From Chromobotia macracanthus (Eukaryota > Chordata > Actinopteri > Cypriniformes > Botiidae), in assembly GCA_036877525.1 (NCBI GenBank), contig JAZGTH010000098.1, positions 1,178,001 to 1,242,000 of the forward strand: a DNA stretch of 64,000 nucleotides, in the 5' to 3' direction. Position numbers and translations under genes: made by a program. Below are positions 37,701 through 52,800 of the stretch, one piece after another (position 1 is the first letter of the stretch; each line of letters opens with the position of its first letter). The notes beneath the pieces are model-generated. The model did not search any database. It saw only the letters and a list, made by a program, of their open reading frames with translations, and was not told where the DNA came from.

Positions 37701-40700
37701 ATAATACTGTAGTCAGTTTGGATTTCATGTTTTTATACTAATTCAAAGTCAGTCATAAATGGGCCTTAAATTGACCTGTCAGACTGACTTCCTTTTTAAC
37801 TTTGTGGATACTTTTGCTAGTGTCATTTTGTCATCTTGAACTTCTTGACATGATCTTCTGTCATCATGTCAGGTTGAACGCTCTCAGAGAAAGATAACAG
37901 AAACACTATCACTCCCCCCGGTCGCAAGAATTTACTGCCTTTGTTCTATCTCTGTACATCATCTTATCTTTAAATCAGCATGAAGTGATTCAGAAGAAAT
38001 TTCCCCATCATTGTGTCATACCCACTGAAACTCCACAGTAAACTCTGTACAGAAGAGATAAAAGCTTTTTTTTAATCTGTTTGTCAGACAAACTTAACAA
38101 GACTTAACATTGCAGACATCATTACCTAACTCGGGTCCGCTCCATTACAGTTTAGAAATAGTCCACAAAAGTGTGGCAGCCTGTGGAGATACCCGCATAT
38201 GTGGTTGAGCAAAGGCAAAGCTACTAGCTTATCACTCTTCCGTGTATTGAAAGAATGGAGTGCGCCTGCATTCAAGAAGTGCTGAACTCTTTGTATAATA
38301 CACCGCTAAGCATTTGACATTGATGCATGACTTATTGTTCTAACAGATCCCAGCTTACAAATTTGAGTTGTAAGAATGTTTTCCTAACGTTTCCATTAAG
38401 CAACAAAAACATTAAAAAACTTTTAGAGGTTGTTTTAGAGCCAGTGTACTAAGAATGTTCCTTGTTAGCTGGGGCTCTTGAAGTGACTTCTGCAATGTCA
38501 GATGCTCAGCTGGGCGAAACATTTTTGCTTTAAATTGTGAGGTTATTGTGCACTAAGAATGAAGAACACCTACTGCTTGCATCTGTCTGTTCACTAAAGA
38601 AATTATGCAAGTCATGCAATAGCGCTAACATGCTGCACTAGCAAAATAACTGCTAAATGCAATTTTCCATCTTGCAGGCTGGTTCTTAGTTGCAGAGATG
38701 CAGTAGATACACCATGCGGCTGCAGTCTAGAACACTATTCTGCGACTGTACAGCATTGCTCCACTACTGCAATCCAGGCACCTGAGTCAGCCCTCTATAA
38801 TACCCTCCATATTATAGTATAAGTATACTCGACTGTATGTATGTACTTGAATATTGTCAGTTATAATGCTTTTCTTCATCATTTGATCATCATTTGATGA
38901 ATAATTTCTGTCATGATCATTAGAAATCATAACCTGATTTCTCTCTCGAAAATTCTGTTTATGGTCTGTTTCTTTGGACTTAGTGTTAATTGCTGGCAAG
39001 GCAAATTAAGCTTTATACATAAGCCATGTTCTATAATAGTGTAATTTGAAAGGAGCCGTATTTGTGCTGAAAATAAGCATAATGATTTGACATTGTGCTT
39101 ACGCTGTATGCTAAAAAATGGCCGTTTAGTCAATTTGCCCCTGAGTGCTTTAGGTAAATAGCTTGTGTGTGTTGTTCTGCAGAAACTAAACTACTTCTGT
39201 GATATTAAAATAAAATGAGGTCAGACAGAGAGAAGTGTAGGCGCGTGTGTTGTGTACCCTTTTGAACCCTGTCTAATTGTGGTGCTGATGCATAGAAGCA
39301 GCTGTGAAGCGAGACTCAGAATCAAAGATCCCCCAGTCTCCATCTGCCTCACTGCTGCCAGTCACTACTGCCAGTCACTGCTGCCTCGCCCAGCTCTGCT
39401 CTGCCCCATAATACCCCATCTGCCCCCCCAGGGATGCAATACAACGCCCTCAAATACAGGATTGAAGTTGAGTCACCATTACTGGTAAGAATCTGAGGTT
39501 AACCTCAGCCAAAAATTTTAGCTGATAACTTTTCCTTTAACACAATTAACAATCTTTTCCTAAAAGGAAAATTCTGCCATGTTTTGCAGAATAAGGTATG
39601 TTGCTAGTGGCACACCATTATAAAAAATGCCTTTTAGACATTGTCAAAATATTTTTTGTGTTCCATGGAAAAATGAATGACGTAAGGTTTTGGAATAACA
39701 CAGGGCTGAAAAAATGACAAATCTTCATTTTTGTGTGTATTAACCCTTTGAAACTAGCTAGGTTTTTCTGTGTTGTTAATAAGAATGATCTGGAGGTTTT
39801 GTAAAACGCACCACCCAAGAGTCTTGACACACTTCCCTAGGCTATGTTTCTTAATAAAGATGAATTACTGTGATTAAGAAAGGCATGATTGTCAGCAGAT
39901 TAAAAACGGGCAAATAAAGGCTAACAAAGACAGATTCAACGTTTACAGGGCTTTCCTAAGAAGCATTTATCCTCATATCCTCATATAGAATGAATCCAAA
40001 CAGACTTACCAAATTTAAAAGGACTTACAAATGGCTTTATTTCTCTGATCTGTGGATGAATAGAACCGTAGATCAAAACTAAAGAGACACATACGAACTT
40101 GAGATTAACAAGAGCTCTTGTCTCTTCCTCTATTTCTCCCTTCCCAAGATAGCAGAGGTGAATGACCTTCCACTCAGAATGTAATTACAAGACTCGCTTA
40201 ATTGGCCCCATTAGGGGCCCTTGATATGTTAATGTCTTACATGCTTATCTGCATGATTGCTCCCCATTTCCCTTTTGATGGAAGGTAACGAGGTGATGAC
40301 TGAGTCTGTGGGCTGTTTTAATGTTTCATGTGTTGTTTGTGTTTTTTTGAGAGTGGATTTCAGTGCGCTTGTTCTTAGTGTGAACCGGCTATGTATTCAA
40401 GACACATGAGCTGCTCTCATACATTGTGTGTAAAAACCTTTCAGTGCTCTCAGAGGAGGGATTGGAGCTTTTTGAACAAACTTTTGTCCAATGCAAAAAA
40501 AAGGTTTCCCTTTAATTGGCGGGAAAAAGAAAGCCTGTTAGTTTTCACTTTGCAAAGGCAGGTTAAAACAAAATGGCTTTGTTCCCCAAATTCCTTGGTT
40601 GGTTTGCCACTTATTTTTTTATTTATGTGGCTCTTTGAAGCTCATACAAACAGTGTTTTTGCTTTCTACAGATGTGCTGTAATGCTTATTTTGTTTGGTG

Positions 40701-43700
40701 TTTGTTGCGTTATTCAAATTCTGTTTCATTTTCTCTCTGTTTCACTAATGCTGCCCATGTAATGCCAATGGTTTAATGCATCGGATAACTAGTCCATCAA
40801 TGAGACTAAACCTTTAAAGCCTTTATAATGCCTCGTGCTGTCTTGTATTTGCCAGGGCTGCATGATTTAGCTGGAAAAAATTGTATTGTGGTATGTTCAG
40901 TCTTTTGGCAATATTCAGTATTATTATCTTGATAATTTTGTGTGCTCTGAAATGGCTTAAAATAAAAGGAATAAAAGGAAATATTATTTGAACCAAACAG
41001 CCTTGGTTTTCCATACTGATTTTCATTAAATGAACACAAAGAATACTTATATGTACTATTACCAATGCATAGTTATAAACAATGATATTTGTTGTTTCAA
41101 ACCTACATTTTTTGTTATTTACCTACAACCTACATGTTTTAAACATTTCTACTAAAAACTGAATAATTGAAACTGAGGTTTTTAACTGATTTGATTAACT
41201 GGCTTATTGCTGGTTTGCTACAGAACTATAAATCAAAGATGCTATTATAACATTTCTGTCTCAGACATATACATGCAAGTGACAAAACAAGGAAGGATTA
41301 CGCAACTGGTCTAATGCAGATTAGGAAACTCAGTGGGCAAGTAGAGCATTAAAACTATTGAGATATATTCAGAGTCTCATTTAGTTTAAAAAGATGGCAA
41401 AGTAATGGCAAATATATTTGTAATATTTAAGATACTGCCCAACGCAAGGGCCTGCCCAGCTAACGGGGAATGTTCTCAAAACGTTGGCTAACGTTCTACA
41501 AAAGTTCTCTCCAGTTATCAAAAAGTAGAATTTTTTTAACGTTATTTATTATATATGTACATATGTATATGTATATATCAAAAATGTTATTCTTCAGTTG
41601 TTAGTGGAATGTTTTAAAAATGTTAAAAAATGAACAAAATGTCTGAATAATAAATGTTCCTAGAACTTTGAAAGTAACATTTTCAGCATTTTTGTTACTT
41701 AATGGAAATGTAATGGAAACGTTCTTAAATTGTTAGCTGGGTGGCCATACCAGAAAGATGACTGCTGTTGCAGACATTTGACGGGTGTGTTTGTGTGTCT
41801 GCAGTGATGGAAAACCCTGATAGAATCTAAAAAGGAAATTGTGGTCGAGTCTGTGTACCACACATGAAGTAGTGTCCTGAGATACTGTGTCCTCAGTGTG
41901 TGAATGTGTAGTGTCTTTCTGTCGTTTTGAATGACATTGTGATATTCAAATGTTTCATAGTGATAAACATAAGCATTAGATATGATCTAGAGTTTGCTTA
42001 CATAGTGGGACATTCAAACAGGGCTGTTCAGTCACATTAATTTAAAACAGAAGTTGCTTTGGATGTCAGTGTGAACAACACCTTATTTGCACTTCTAAAT
42101 ATGCAAATCTAAATATGGCATAACTTAAAAATAGGTCCTAATTTTAAACTTCGCTAGAACGTGGAATACAGCATGCATGGTAAAGCATGCTTGATTATTT
42201 CTGTTGCTCATTTGAAAATAAACCTTACTCACCAGTTGTGATACTGAAATGAATGGTACTTAAAATTACTCATTGTGTTGTTAAAAGTGTGATTCAACTA
42301 GAGAATATTAAAAAAAAACTCTTAAACGTCCCATGGATTTACACCGAAGGAGTGACTGTCAAATCTGAGGACCATGGACAAGTACTCCTTGCATATTGTT
42401 CAGAAAATGTCAAAATCCAGTTTGGTGATGCAGAATGAAAAGTGAACTTTTTGGTGAAATATTGTCATTATTTTGTCATTACGTTTCATTTGGCAGTCAT
42501 CCGGTTTTTGTGTCTCCATTGATGCATTTTGTAAAGGCAGGGGCAGGCAATCTTTTCAAATAGCATTTCTTGTTATGCTGGTTAAAAGTCTCTTTAAATC
42601 CTGATAGCAATCAGGAAGTGGTATAAATATACATTTATATATCTTCTGTGGAAGGTGTAGGACCAGAAAATGTACAACCAATCATTGCATTCAGTCCGAA
42701 TGCAATGATAGGATGCACTACTTGCCTGCCAGACTATGTATCTGCATATCCCTGTGCACTATAAGTGGAGGCGTGGCTTCCAAAAGCGCCTCGAATGGAA
42801 AGTGGGATCTTATGTTTTCAAAGCTAGAGTGTTATTGCTAGCCTCTCCGAAATTGCCTTAATCCACTCCACTCCACATGACCCAAAGTTCTCTCTCTGTG
42901 TTTCAGATGATGAAGAGGCACTTAACTCCATAATGAAGGACCTCGCAGCTTTACGCTTCTGCTACCAGCTCAAGACCAACAACAGCAACAAGCCCAAGAG
43001 CAGAACGCAGGCCTACAGACAGGTAACCTGCTTCAGTTGCTTTGTTACCCACAATGCATCACTCTGCAGTAGGAACAGCAGGTTAGACAAATGAGCAGTT
43101 TTAAAGTTTTACATCTGTTTTAAATATCTTTTGAAATGTCTAAAAATCACAGAACATTTTAATAGTACCTTTACCAAAGCTCATTATGGCTGGTATTGCA
43201 AAATGTTTCAAGTTCGATTCTTTTTCTTTGAATTTGAATCTTTTTTTCTTTTGTCTCTGAATTGTTCCAAGATTTGCCTCATCACCTAAAAATGTCCATG
43301 GAGTTCTCCTTGTAGTATTTTAACAAAATGCTTTAATACAAAATATATGTAAATATTGTATATATTCACATACAGTATATATAATGTATGAAGCGATTTG
43401 GCTACAGTGGTTGTTGGGTCAAAATGTTTTTCTGACAGCAAAAAAATCTAAATCTTTTAAAATCTAATCTAAATCTAATCTAATACATAAGTGTCAAGAA
43501 ATATTAAATATTGTCAAAAGGCTGAAAAATATAATGATATTGTTTCATCCAGCCCTACCTTCCACTTGACTTGATATAACCTGTAGCTGTATTGTAAGAT
43601 AAAGTCTCAAACAGGATACAGCTGAGAGAGAGACTACTAAAACACTGCACATCCGGCCCCTATATACAGCAAAAACCCCAGTATTTCTGTGCTTTTCATT

Positions 43701-43783
43701 CATTGGTCTAATTTTTACTGCAATGCTGTCAGTCCACACAGGACACACGCCTGTCCTCAAGATAATTGGCTGGCACGCACTCT

Positions 43784-43847
<64 letters not shown>

Positions 43848-46800
43848 TTACGTATCTATCCAAAATCTATCCATAGACTTCTATTGTTTTTATACACAGC
43901 TTATACACAATTATAAAAAGTATGACAGTAAACCACACTCTTACAGAAAACGTTCTGCATTTATTCAGTTTAACAAAAAGCATACTATATTTTTTATAGA
44001 ATTTTTACATTTGGTTGTTTTTTTCATACTTTTTTCATCCCTCACTCTCCCACAAAAACATATTCACACTTAGTACCAGTAGCAACTTTCTCAAATAACC
44101 AGATGTCATTTGAAAGCAAGGAAACTCAAAACAATCTTGACAGGTAAAAGTACGTGAATAATGTACATGTGCATCTGAAACTCATACATTTGCAGATTTC
44201 TCGTTATTTCAACCTCTCCCACTGCATTCATAATGGAGATGACATTACAATGTCAACAGTATCAATGTAAACCGTATTCAGACGCTTCATTATTTTCAGC
44301 ACTGAGGGATGCTGTGTTGTCTCGGGGGAGACATTGCAGTTAATGCTTATATAGTACAAACAGTAAAATTCAGAACTGTGCTGCTTTCTAAAGCAACAGA
44401 GGGCAGTTGTACAAGGGGCAGCTGTAACACTAAATGACACAAACTATAGAGTGATGCTTATTCAGCAAATAAACACAGTAAAAGTTCTCTCTCTATCACA
44501 GAAAAAAAGGGAGACTTACAGTATTTACAGTGTACAGTATTTAGAAATTCACAATATTTTGTGAGACATTTTCAACACTGATTTTGCAGAGACTTAGAAA
44601 AACATTTTAGTTTGTCTTACAAAGACTTCAGAATAGATATTTAATAAAAGGCTTGTAGATGGATTTGTTAAAAGGTGGAATGTGGAAGAACATACATACA
44701 GAGAATATTTTAAAAGCTAGTGAGATGTCTACTTTTTTCATCTTGTACACATGCATATAGACATATTTGGTCATATTTATGAGTTGTTCTTCACCATGAG
44801 TGTTGCATTTTATAAGACAGCTTGTTGTTAAAAATAGTTTAATAGTTTAAAAACCTTTAAAAATGTCTCTCGAGACCTTTCTGTCCAGCTGTTTATAAAC
44901 ACAAGATCTTGGGCTGTGTGAAGTGCACTTTGAAACAGCCATACTGTGTATTATATATACATTATATATGATATTTATATATACAGTATTTACTGCTGTT
45001 ACATCTTGGTGTAAACTCAGTATGACCAAATATAGTTGTAGTTTGTGCAGAAGGGCAGGTAAACAGAATTCAGAATATGATCTACTTTCTACTGGACTTC
45101 TGTTTTATTTTGTTGTTTTATTCCTCTCGCAGGATTTACGAGTGAAGCTGGAGCATGAACGAGAGAAACGGTGAGTCGGAATGTTCTCATTATTTCTGCA
45201 ACGCTCCATTCTGTTCTTGTCTCATTCCTGTTGTATTATTCTGGCTCTCGTTACGCCATTTCTATAATCTACCAAAACGGGGAGGAACAGAAATTATGTA
45301 AGGCAACCCAAAAGAACCAGAATGTCCTAAAGACAGAATGACATTTAGATGGAGTGTTTCACACACTCAGTGGCACAGTTTGGCAGACAGAGATAGGGAG
45401 AAAAGAGACTGAGCCAAGAGCAGTGTTTGAGCTCAATGGCACACCCATTATTAATTTACAGTGTCCTGTAGGTCATTCTTACACCCACACACGGAACATG
45501 TCATTTTTCCCATCTTATGACTGCCAAGTGCCAAGACGCTAGTCTTGTAAAATACATCCATATGTGTTCTAGCTAGCCTGACATCTCTTCTTGCTAAGGT
45601 ACTCTTAAAATGTTGGTATTTCCCTTTATAGGAAGCCAATGTTTCAGTCGAGAAAGAATTTAAATACAGTGTTCAGAACAAAATTGTTAATAGGCGCAAA
45701 GCTTTGTGGGAAAATCACAGAGTAGAGCTCTTTAATATCTCAATAGTTTTTCCAAGGTTTCAGTGAGGTTCAATGGTGAGCAAATAGAGACCTTTGCTTG
45801 ATTTTGTTTGTAAAGCGGTATGTATTGTCAAAAGCAATACAACTGAATTAAGTCTGTTAGGTCTAATGTCACGTGTCTCCTATAGATATTTTAGAGATCT
45901 CAACAGTGTCTCAGACTATTTAAGTATGTCTAAACACCAAAATCCGCAATTAAAAGACAGAGATTTCAATATAACCACAGTATAAAACATTTCTCAGCAA
46001 ATTCTTCAAGGTCAGATTATGTTGTTGATAATAATTGTGTAGCTGTATACTATGAAAGTCAACAATTGTCTGACGAGTGTTTATTTCTCTCTTGGATTTT
46101 TTGGTAAAACACTTGAGACTTGTGCACTATAAAAGAGCAAGTTTGCCTCTGTGTAGTGTTTTTGAACCAAGAATATGGATTAGTACCAGACAGCCCTGGT
46201 GAATCCTGGGAGAAGTCAGAGGGCCCTGTCTGCTGTCTGTGTGGGTTATGTCACAGGAAGTTGGTGCTGCATTAGAGGTGACATACAGCTGGGCGTGCAG
46301 CTTTTACAGCTTTAATTGGCTGCCATGGAAGAGGCACAAAAATGTTGTCTTTAACCATCCTCTGCCTTGACATTAACAGAGACAGTAGTTAATGGAGAAG
46401 AAACACTTGTAAAACAAAAGAAGAGGATATATTATAATATTATAATATTAAATATTGTGATTGTACTGTAGAAAGAAGTTCAGATAGCTGATTTCCTTAC
46501 TGGTAAGGACGCTGCCTGATTTTTTTGTTATATTATGTAAATGGCTTGAGTAAACAATGATATCAGTGAATCTTAATAAACCGCCCTGGCCAGATGGTGG
46601 GACTTAAAGATGTGTTCTCATGAATATGCATTACGTTTAGTTTTTTTACAAATAACAACATGTTATGAAATCAAAATCAAAACGACACCGTGTAATAGCT
46701 GGAATAAATGCAGTCTGTACCGCATTTACAAATAATGTATTGCGGTAGTGCCATGGTAGTGTGGTGACATCAAATGATAATGCTCTGGTACATGTACATT

Positions 46801-49800
46801 GATTGTCATAGTTGTATATGGTGCTTCAAGAATGGCCAGAAAAACATGATAATACCATGGTAAATAAAAAATACATGAATACATGGTAATACTTTTTGGA
46901 CATTTTCGATAAATTATCAGAGTGGTTTTGACTATTGCATATTTATGTCTTACACAGGCTTTACAGTTCTACACTATGCTTACAGTTAAAGCAATATACA
47001 TAAAAACTCAGTAAAATAAGCATTAGTTATTGTAACTAGTTGGACACATTCAAAGCTGTTTTCCTCTGGCAGCCACTGAAACACAGAGACAGACCCAAGA
47101 AGGGTACCATGTGCCTTGCCAAGTGCGGGAGATGCAGCCAAACTGAGATGTTTATCTGTGCCCACTGACGAAGGAAAATCATCTCATTGCCTATCTCTAA
47201 GGTCTTCCATTATGATTTTTGTCCATCCCTATCGCTCTCATCGGCCAGTGTAAACAGAACCATCACTCAGAACTCAAAGTGAAGGTCACTCTCTGATCAC
47301 CGATCTAAGACCAGCTTCATCATCAGAAATCTACTGTAAGACAAAAAACAACTGATCTCAGATCAGCTTGAAAGGTTGACTTGTTACCTCCCACTAAGCC
47401 AGGAATAGTGTCCCAGTTGTCTCCATTCCCAGAATGCCTTTCAGACTAGAACCAATCAGCAGCCATTAAGATGGGGGCCTGATTTAGGCAACAGGAAAAA
47501 CACTGATTGGCCAACAGTCACAAATTGTTTGTTGAAGTTCGTGGTGCCTCACAGATAAAGGTTCTTCAAAACTAGCAGATATGAGGACTGTGTGTGTGTG
47601 TGTTTGTTTGTGAGCCAATAGTTGGCCAGACTTCTTGGTGTGTTGAAGCAGGGCTGAACTTTACAGAAGGAGAGGAAAACCTGCTTCCTGCTACTTCCAG
47701 CTCTGCTCCAATTTTTTTCCTCTCTTTCCTCCCAGGAAGCGCTTCATCTGCCTTTGTGCGCCTTGTGATGTGGGCCCTTGTGTTGAAACAGTGGTCCTCT
47801 CTAGCTGATTGGGCCAACCACACTCTTTATCCACTGTCTGCTTACAAAAATCCTCCATTTGCTCTCTATTGAATTTCACTACTGTTTAGGAGAAATAACT
47901 CAAAAAATAAAGAAATCTCTCGCTTTTTTCCAACTGATTTGTCTTTCATCACCTCTGTTGCTATAGCAATGACCCCTGATATCAGATCACCTTTTGTTAT
48001 TGGAAAGGTCACATCATGCACATCGACTGTTCCGTGTTTACGTACCGCTTACATATAGACCCTAACTTTGCTTCAGTAGTGTAACTAAATAAAATGAACA
48101 AAGTCTATTGCCTTGTGTATTGTACTTTAAATCTGCAGGTGCCAAACAGTTATTTTGATTCAACAGTTTTTGGTGTTTTTTTTTCTCTTAGAATCATTCC
48201 GTTCCAAAGACCCCTGAAGATCAAGGATCTGCTCCAGAAGGTGACGGAAGCTTTTGGACAGCAAATGGACTTATACTTTACAGAGAAAGAGGTAGTACAT
48301 AAATCACAGTAGTTTAGTAGCTTTCAGTACCTTTTGGGTGATGACAGACTGATATATCAACCAGGCAGATTAATCAATATAACATTTGGTTATATTGAAA
48401 TTAGGGGTGTTAATCAGCAGTGCCTGCTTAGCCTGTTAACAGAAAAGGGTGGCTTGTTTGTTTCAAAATCCACATACTTGTCAATGCATAATGCTGGCAA
48501 TTTTTTTCCAGATTTTTTAGTAAAAGTAAATGCTCTGCAAAAATGAGGGTTGAATTAGTTTCAGCAATTTTGTATGCGTTTTAGGGCCAAGAGTTTAAAA
48601 ATGCTTTAATTTTGCATGTTTTTTTAAGAATTATAAATTTAAAGTAATTTAAAATATCCCAGATTTCCCAGTTGTTTTACACTTTTGGAACAGACTTTAT
48701 ATCATTACTATACTGGCTGTTGTTTACCTTTGTCTCGTGATATTATATTGGTATGCCAATACCACTTCTAGTTACTCAAATTAATCAGACAAAGAATAGT
48801 TGTGCTGTGTATAGGGATAGGGTTAGAAACTGCATTTTAAGTGTGTTAATGTAATGCTTAATGATATAAGTTTATGACATTTTCTTGACCATGTGCGTCT
48901 GCTTTTAGATGTTGCTGCCTTTGAAGTGTCAGGAGGATTTGGACAGAGCAGTTCAAGCTTTGAGCTCCATGAACAACCTGCTGAGAGTGATTCTGAAGAC
49001 ACCCCCCAACAACCAAGTGAGTCCAAGCCAAAACAAAGAAAAGCCACCCAAGCTCAGCTCAAACCCAAGCCAAAATTAAGAAAAGCCACCAAAGCTCAGC
49101 TCAAACCTAAGCCAAAACTAAAACTTAAACAAGACCATAATGCACATAAAAAACTTAAAAAATAGTTAAAACCTAAAGTTGAAATGGTTCTCAAACCTCT
49201 AGCCACATCCTTTACACTAAGTTCCCCTAACCACATCCTGTTACCTCAGTAGCTTAAATAAAAACATATTTATGACTCTTAAAGAAAAAAACAGCAGCGG
49301 CCAACTTCTAGCTAACTTTAAGATTTTGGCCAACAAAACTTTTAAATCAAACACATGGATTTTTTATCCAAACTTATATATATATGTTCACCTCCTCCTT
49401 CCCACAGTTCCTTCAGGTGAGCGGCCAAGACAAGCAAAGCGAGATGAGGTCATCCAGGTCGCTGGGAGATCTCAAAGCCTCAGTTCTCAAAGGCTCTGAA
49501 CGAGTGCGCAAACACTCTACAGGTGCGTCATGCGGGCTTGCACGTACACACCTCCTAACACGCCATGGTCAAAACGACATTACACAATGGGTTTATCATC
49601 GGCTTTGTTTGCACTGTCCCCATCAGGACTGTGAAATGGAATCAAACAGTGCAGTGATGTCACAGCTGTTAGAGAGAGACTGGAAGAATTATTTTCAGAA
49701 TCAGAATTTTAAATGGACTGTAAATATAGTCACTGATTTTAAAATGTCACAGCGCACACTTGTTCACGTTAATCACACAGAACAAATTTTTTCCCAAATT

Positions 49801-52800
49801 GAGACAGACGGCTCTTGCTGTCATTTGTTATTTTGTATGCTTTAGTTTGTTAATGGATTATTAGTCTCATTGGATATTTTGTCTCTTGGAATGCAAAAGC
49901 ATGCAGAGTGAAGAAGACAGCGGTTCCTATACGTTTAGGACAAGCAGGGCAGTTGTGGCCTTACTAATGACAACATTTGGAGAATATGAAACATTAGGAA
50001 AACATTTTGGAAAAAAATAACAAAAACAAAAGATAAAGGCCTATCCATTAAAACATATAATGCAAACATTGACTTATCACTCAGTTTTTGTAAACAACAA
50101 AACAAAATGTTTTTCCCAGCTAGTATTTCCCAAAGATAGTGTTTACTTTTAATGCAACATGTTTGGGTGCAACTTTTACATTATAACATGTATTATACAT
50201 TATAGTAATGTATTTTTTTTTCAGAATTTCATTTGCATTGGATATGTCAACTCCTGTAGTGTCTCTCAGAAATAGGAAACATTTTAAAAAGCTAAGAAGA
50301 GAAAGCTGACATGGTTAAACTCCCAAACATTATCTTTTCCAGGATGTCTTATCTAGATATATTAGGACCTAAAATGTAAATGTTCTCAAAAGGATCAACA
50401 ACAATACAAATGCAGCACTGGAATATTTACATTAGATGTGGGTCTGATTATTCACACCTATCTACTGTCTAACTCAACAAATAGTCTGGATTGTGGGAGC
50501 TATTTCCACTTGATAGAGCTCGGCGACACACTCTTTTTCTCAACATCTCACTTTTTTGCAGCTTGTCTTTGTTTCTACACTTAAAAATGAGAAAGAAAGA
50601 GAGGGAGATGACACTGATCATTGAATTACTCTGAATGATAGAGGAAGTTTATAATAATGAATTATAATTTGAGCTGTCAGGTCCAATTTCACCGATGTCC
50701 ATCTCTCCTAACATACTATATCGCATGTGCTGGTACTGTGCAGATAGTGCTTGTTCTTACAGCAGTTGTTAAGAATTTAAACTGGTCATCAATGTAAAGA
50801 AAATAACTCAAGTACCATGTAGTTTTATGTTTCAAACAGAGATGGTGATAGAGAGGCAAAAGTTGAACTGATGTTAAAAACACAGGTCATTAAAATATGA
50901 TCTCTCCTGTTTACACGTTATTACGTATGATTTTTGTCGCGTCATATGAGTCACAAGTCGGCGTGTCAAGATAAAAAAAAATAATTTCATTTTAAAAATG
51001 TGTCTGAAGACCTAAGTGCTTTGTTTGACTCGGTTGTTCTCTGTCTAGCTGTGTAAAATGGAGAATGTGTCCTGGCTGTGTTAACACCCTCTAATCTCTC
51101 CTGAGTGCTGCCCAGGACTCACATTCACTGATGACATCCAGAGTTGATTGCTGTCTGTTGGAACTCATTGTATTCTGGCACATATCCCTATATGCCTATG
51201 TTGTTATAGATGTCCGTTGTAAAAAAAAAAATTAAATGTGAAAAAAAGTCATGGAACCATTAAGTAGTCTTAAAGGTAAAGTAGCAAAACAGGCTCTTTA
51301 TTTCAAAAGGGCCAGAGAGAGGACATAAAAAGGTTGACTAAGTTAGTGCAGTAAGCCTTAACTATAAATGGTCTTGAGGGGGAAAATATCTAGGAAAATT
51401 ATCTAGCATTATCTGAAATGCCCTAAACCCACTTCTATAAAAACATTTTACACTTACACTTGCTTTTTTGTGTTCCCTTACACTTTCAGTCACCTCACAC
51501 ATTCATGTCACATCATCTCTCTTTCTCTTTAAGTTGTCTTTAAATCTCCCATTCTTTGCATTTTTTTCTCCACTTCATTTCCTTTTATTCATAAGGTGTG
51601 AAGTTTCTGCACCGCTAGCAGCACCAAATGAAATCAGAGTCCGTTCAACCCATGGCTTAATCTGCTTCATTGGCTAATAACATATGGAGTTAATGTTTGA
51701 AACTTGTTCGTAAATAATTTTTGGCACTCTGATTCTAATGAGGCAGAAACTACACACACTTCATCTTTAAGTGCTGTTGCCTCAGTTTATTTTCCCCCGT
51801 ATTTATTCATCTTCCATTATCAAGGTGCTGTCTAATTTCTCTCTCTTTGTTAACCTCTCCAGATAGCTATGTTTTCCGTCTAGCTTGTACTTCCTCTGAC
51901 ATTCTCCTCACATGTACCTGTCACTCACACTCAGCGTTTAATTCACCCGGCTCTGTTGTTCTGTTTCATTGTCTGTTTTTTTCTGGGATCTTTCTCTGCA
52001 CCATGTTATCAATTGATCGTGGAAGAATTACTATTCCAGGCTGGTCTTTTGCATCAGACTGAGTGATGTGACCTGCAAACGTTTTCCTGTCTGCCCGCAG
52101 GCTCTCTTAACACGGGCCGCACCTCTCCTCCTCCAGGCAGTGTACCGGAGGAGCAGCAGCAGATCGCTCGGCAGGGCTCCTACACCAGCATCCACAGCGA
52201 GGGAGAGTTTATCCCAGAAACACTCGACTCCAACGTAAGATCTGCTGTCTTTGCTAAATCTGTGCTCTTTGGTTACTTTAGGGATTTCCTCACTGCGTTG
52301 AGCAAACATCTTGTACATTTTATACAAATTACTGTCGATAACAGCATAAAAACTCAAATTACAAAGTTATCCCAGAGTGTACAGTGTGAAATCCTGAAAC
52401 CTGAATACTCAGGATTAATGACTAACACGGGGTAAAGTGTAAATAGTCTGAAACAGTCTGGAATAGTTTTATCCCCAGTTAAGAATGACCCTGGGTTAAG
52501 AATCAAATGTGAATAGCTCAACATAAACAGCCTTGAGTTTTTATGCTGTTAACGACAGTAATTTGTATAAAATGTACAAGATGTTTCTGTCCTGTGTAAT
52601 AGAGTTCTTTACAACCGTCCAGGGAGAGAAAAGCTCGAACATATTATGGGTATTGCCTAATGGAAAATCTTGCGTCAGTCTCGCGTAGGGCTAAGGTTCA
52701 GATGCACAAACTGTAATGAAAAGCAATGAAGTGATGTAATTTATTTTTTGTGTATAGATTATGGAGCCATTTGGAAGCGCTGATGGGTCACTTTCCAGTA

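Larger units (their letters stand above)
33709..42906 (+). other. MAP3K intron 3 (9.2 kb), repeat-rich
   Basis: No supported exon. It holds a GTAATGAGAATCACC direct repeat (34212-34321), a CA repeat with an adjoining dispersed repeat (34721-35070), the purine-rich minisatellite block (35956-37442), MITE copies at 38346 and 41455, and a dispersed repeat at 42655-42785. An open frame of 123 codons at 40391-40762 looks like chance. Confidence 0.65.

Noticed and set aside
40391..40762. 123-codon open frame in MAP3K intron 3
   Set aside because: Hydrophobic, T-rich chance translation with no known homologue or promoter.
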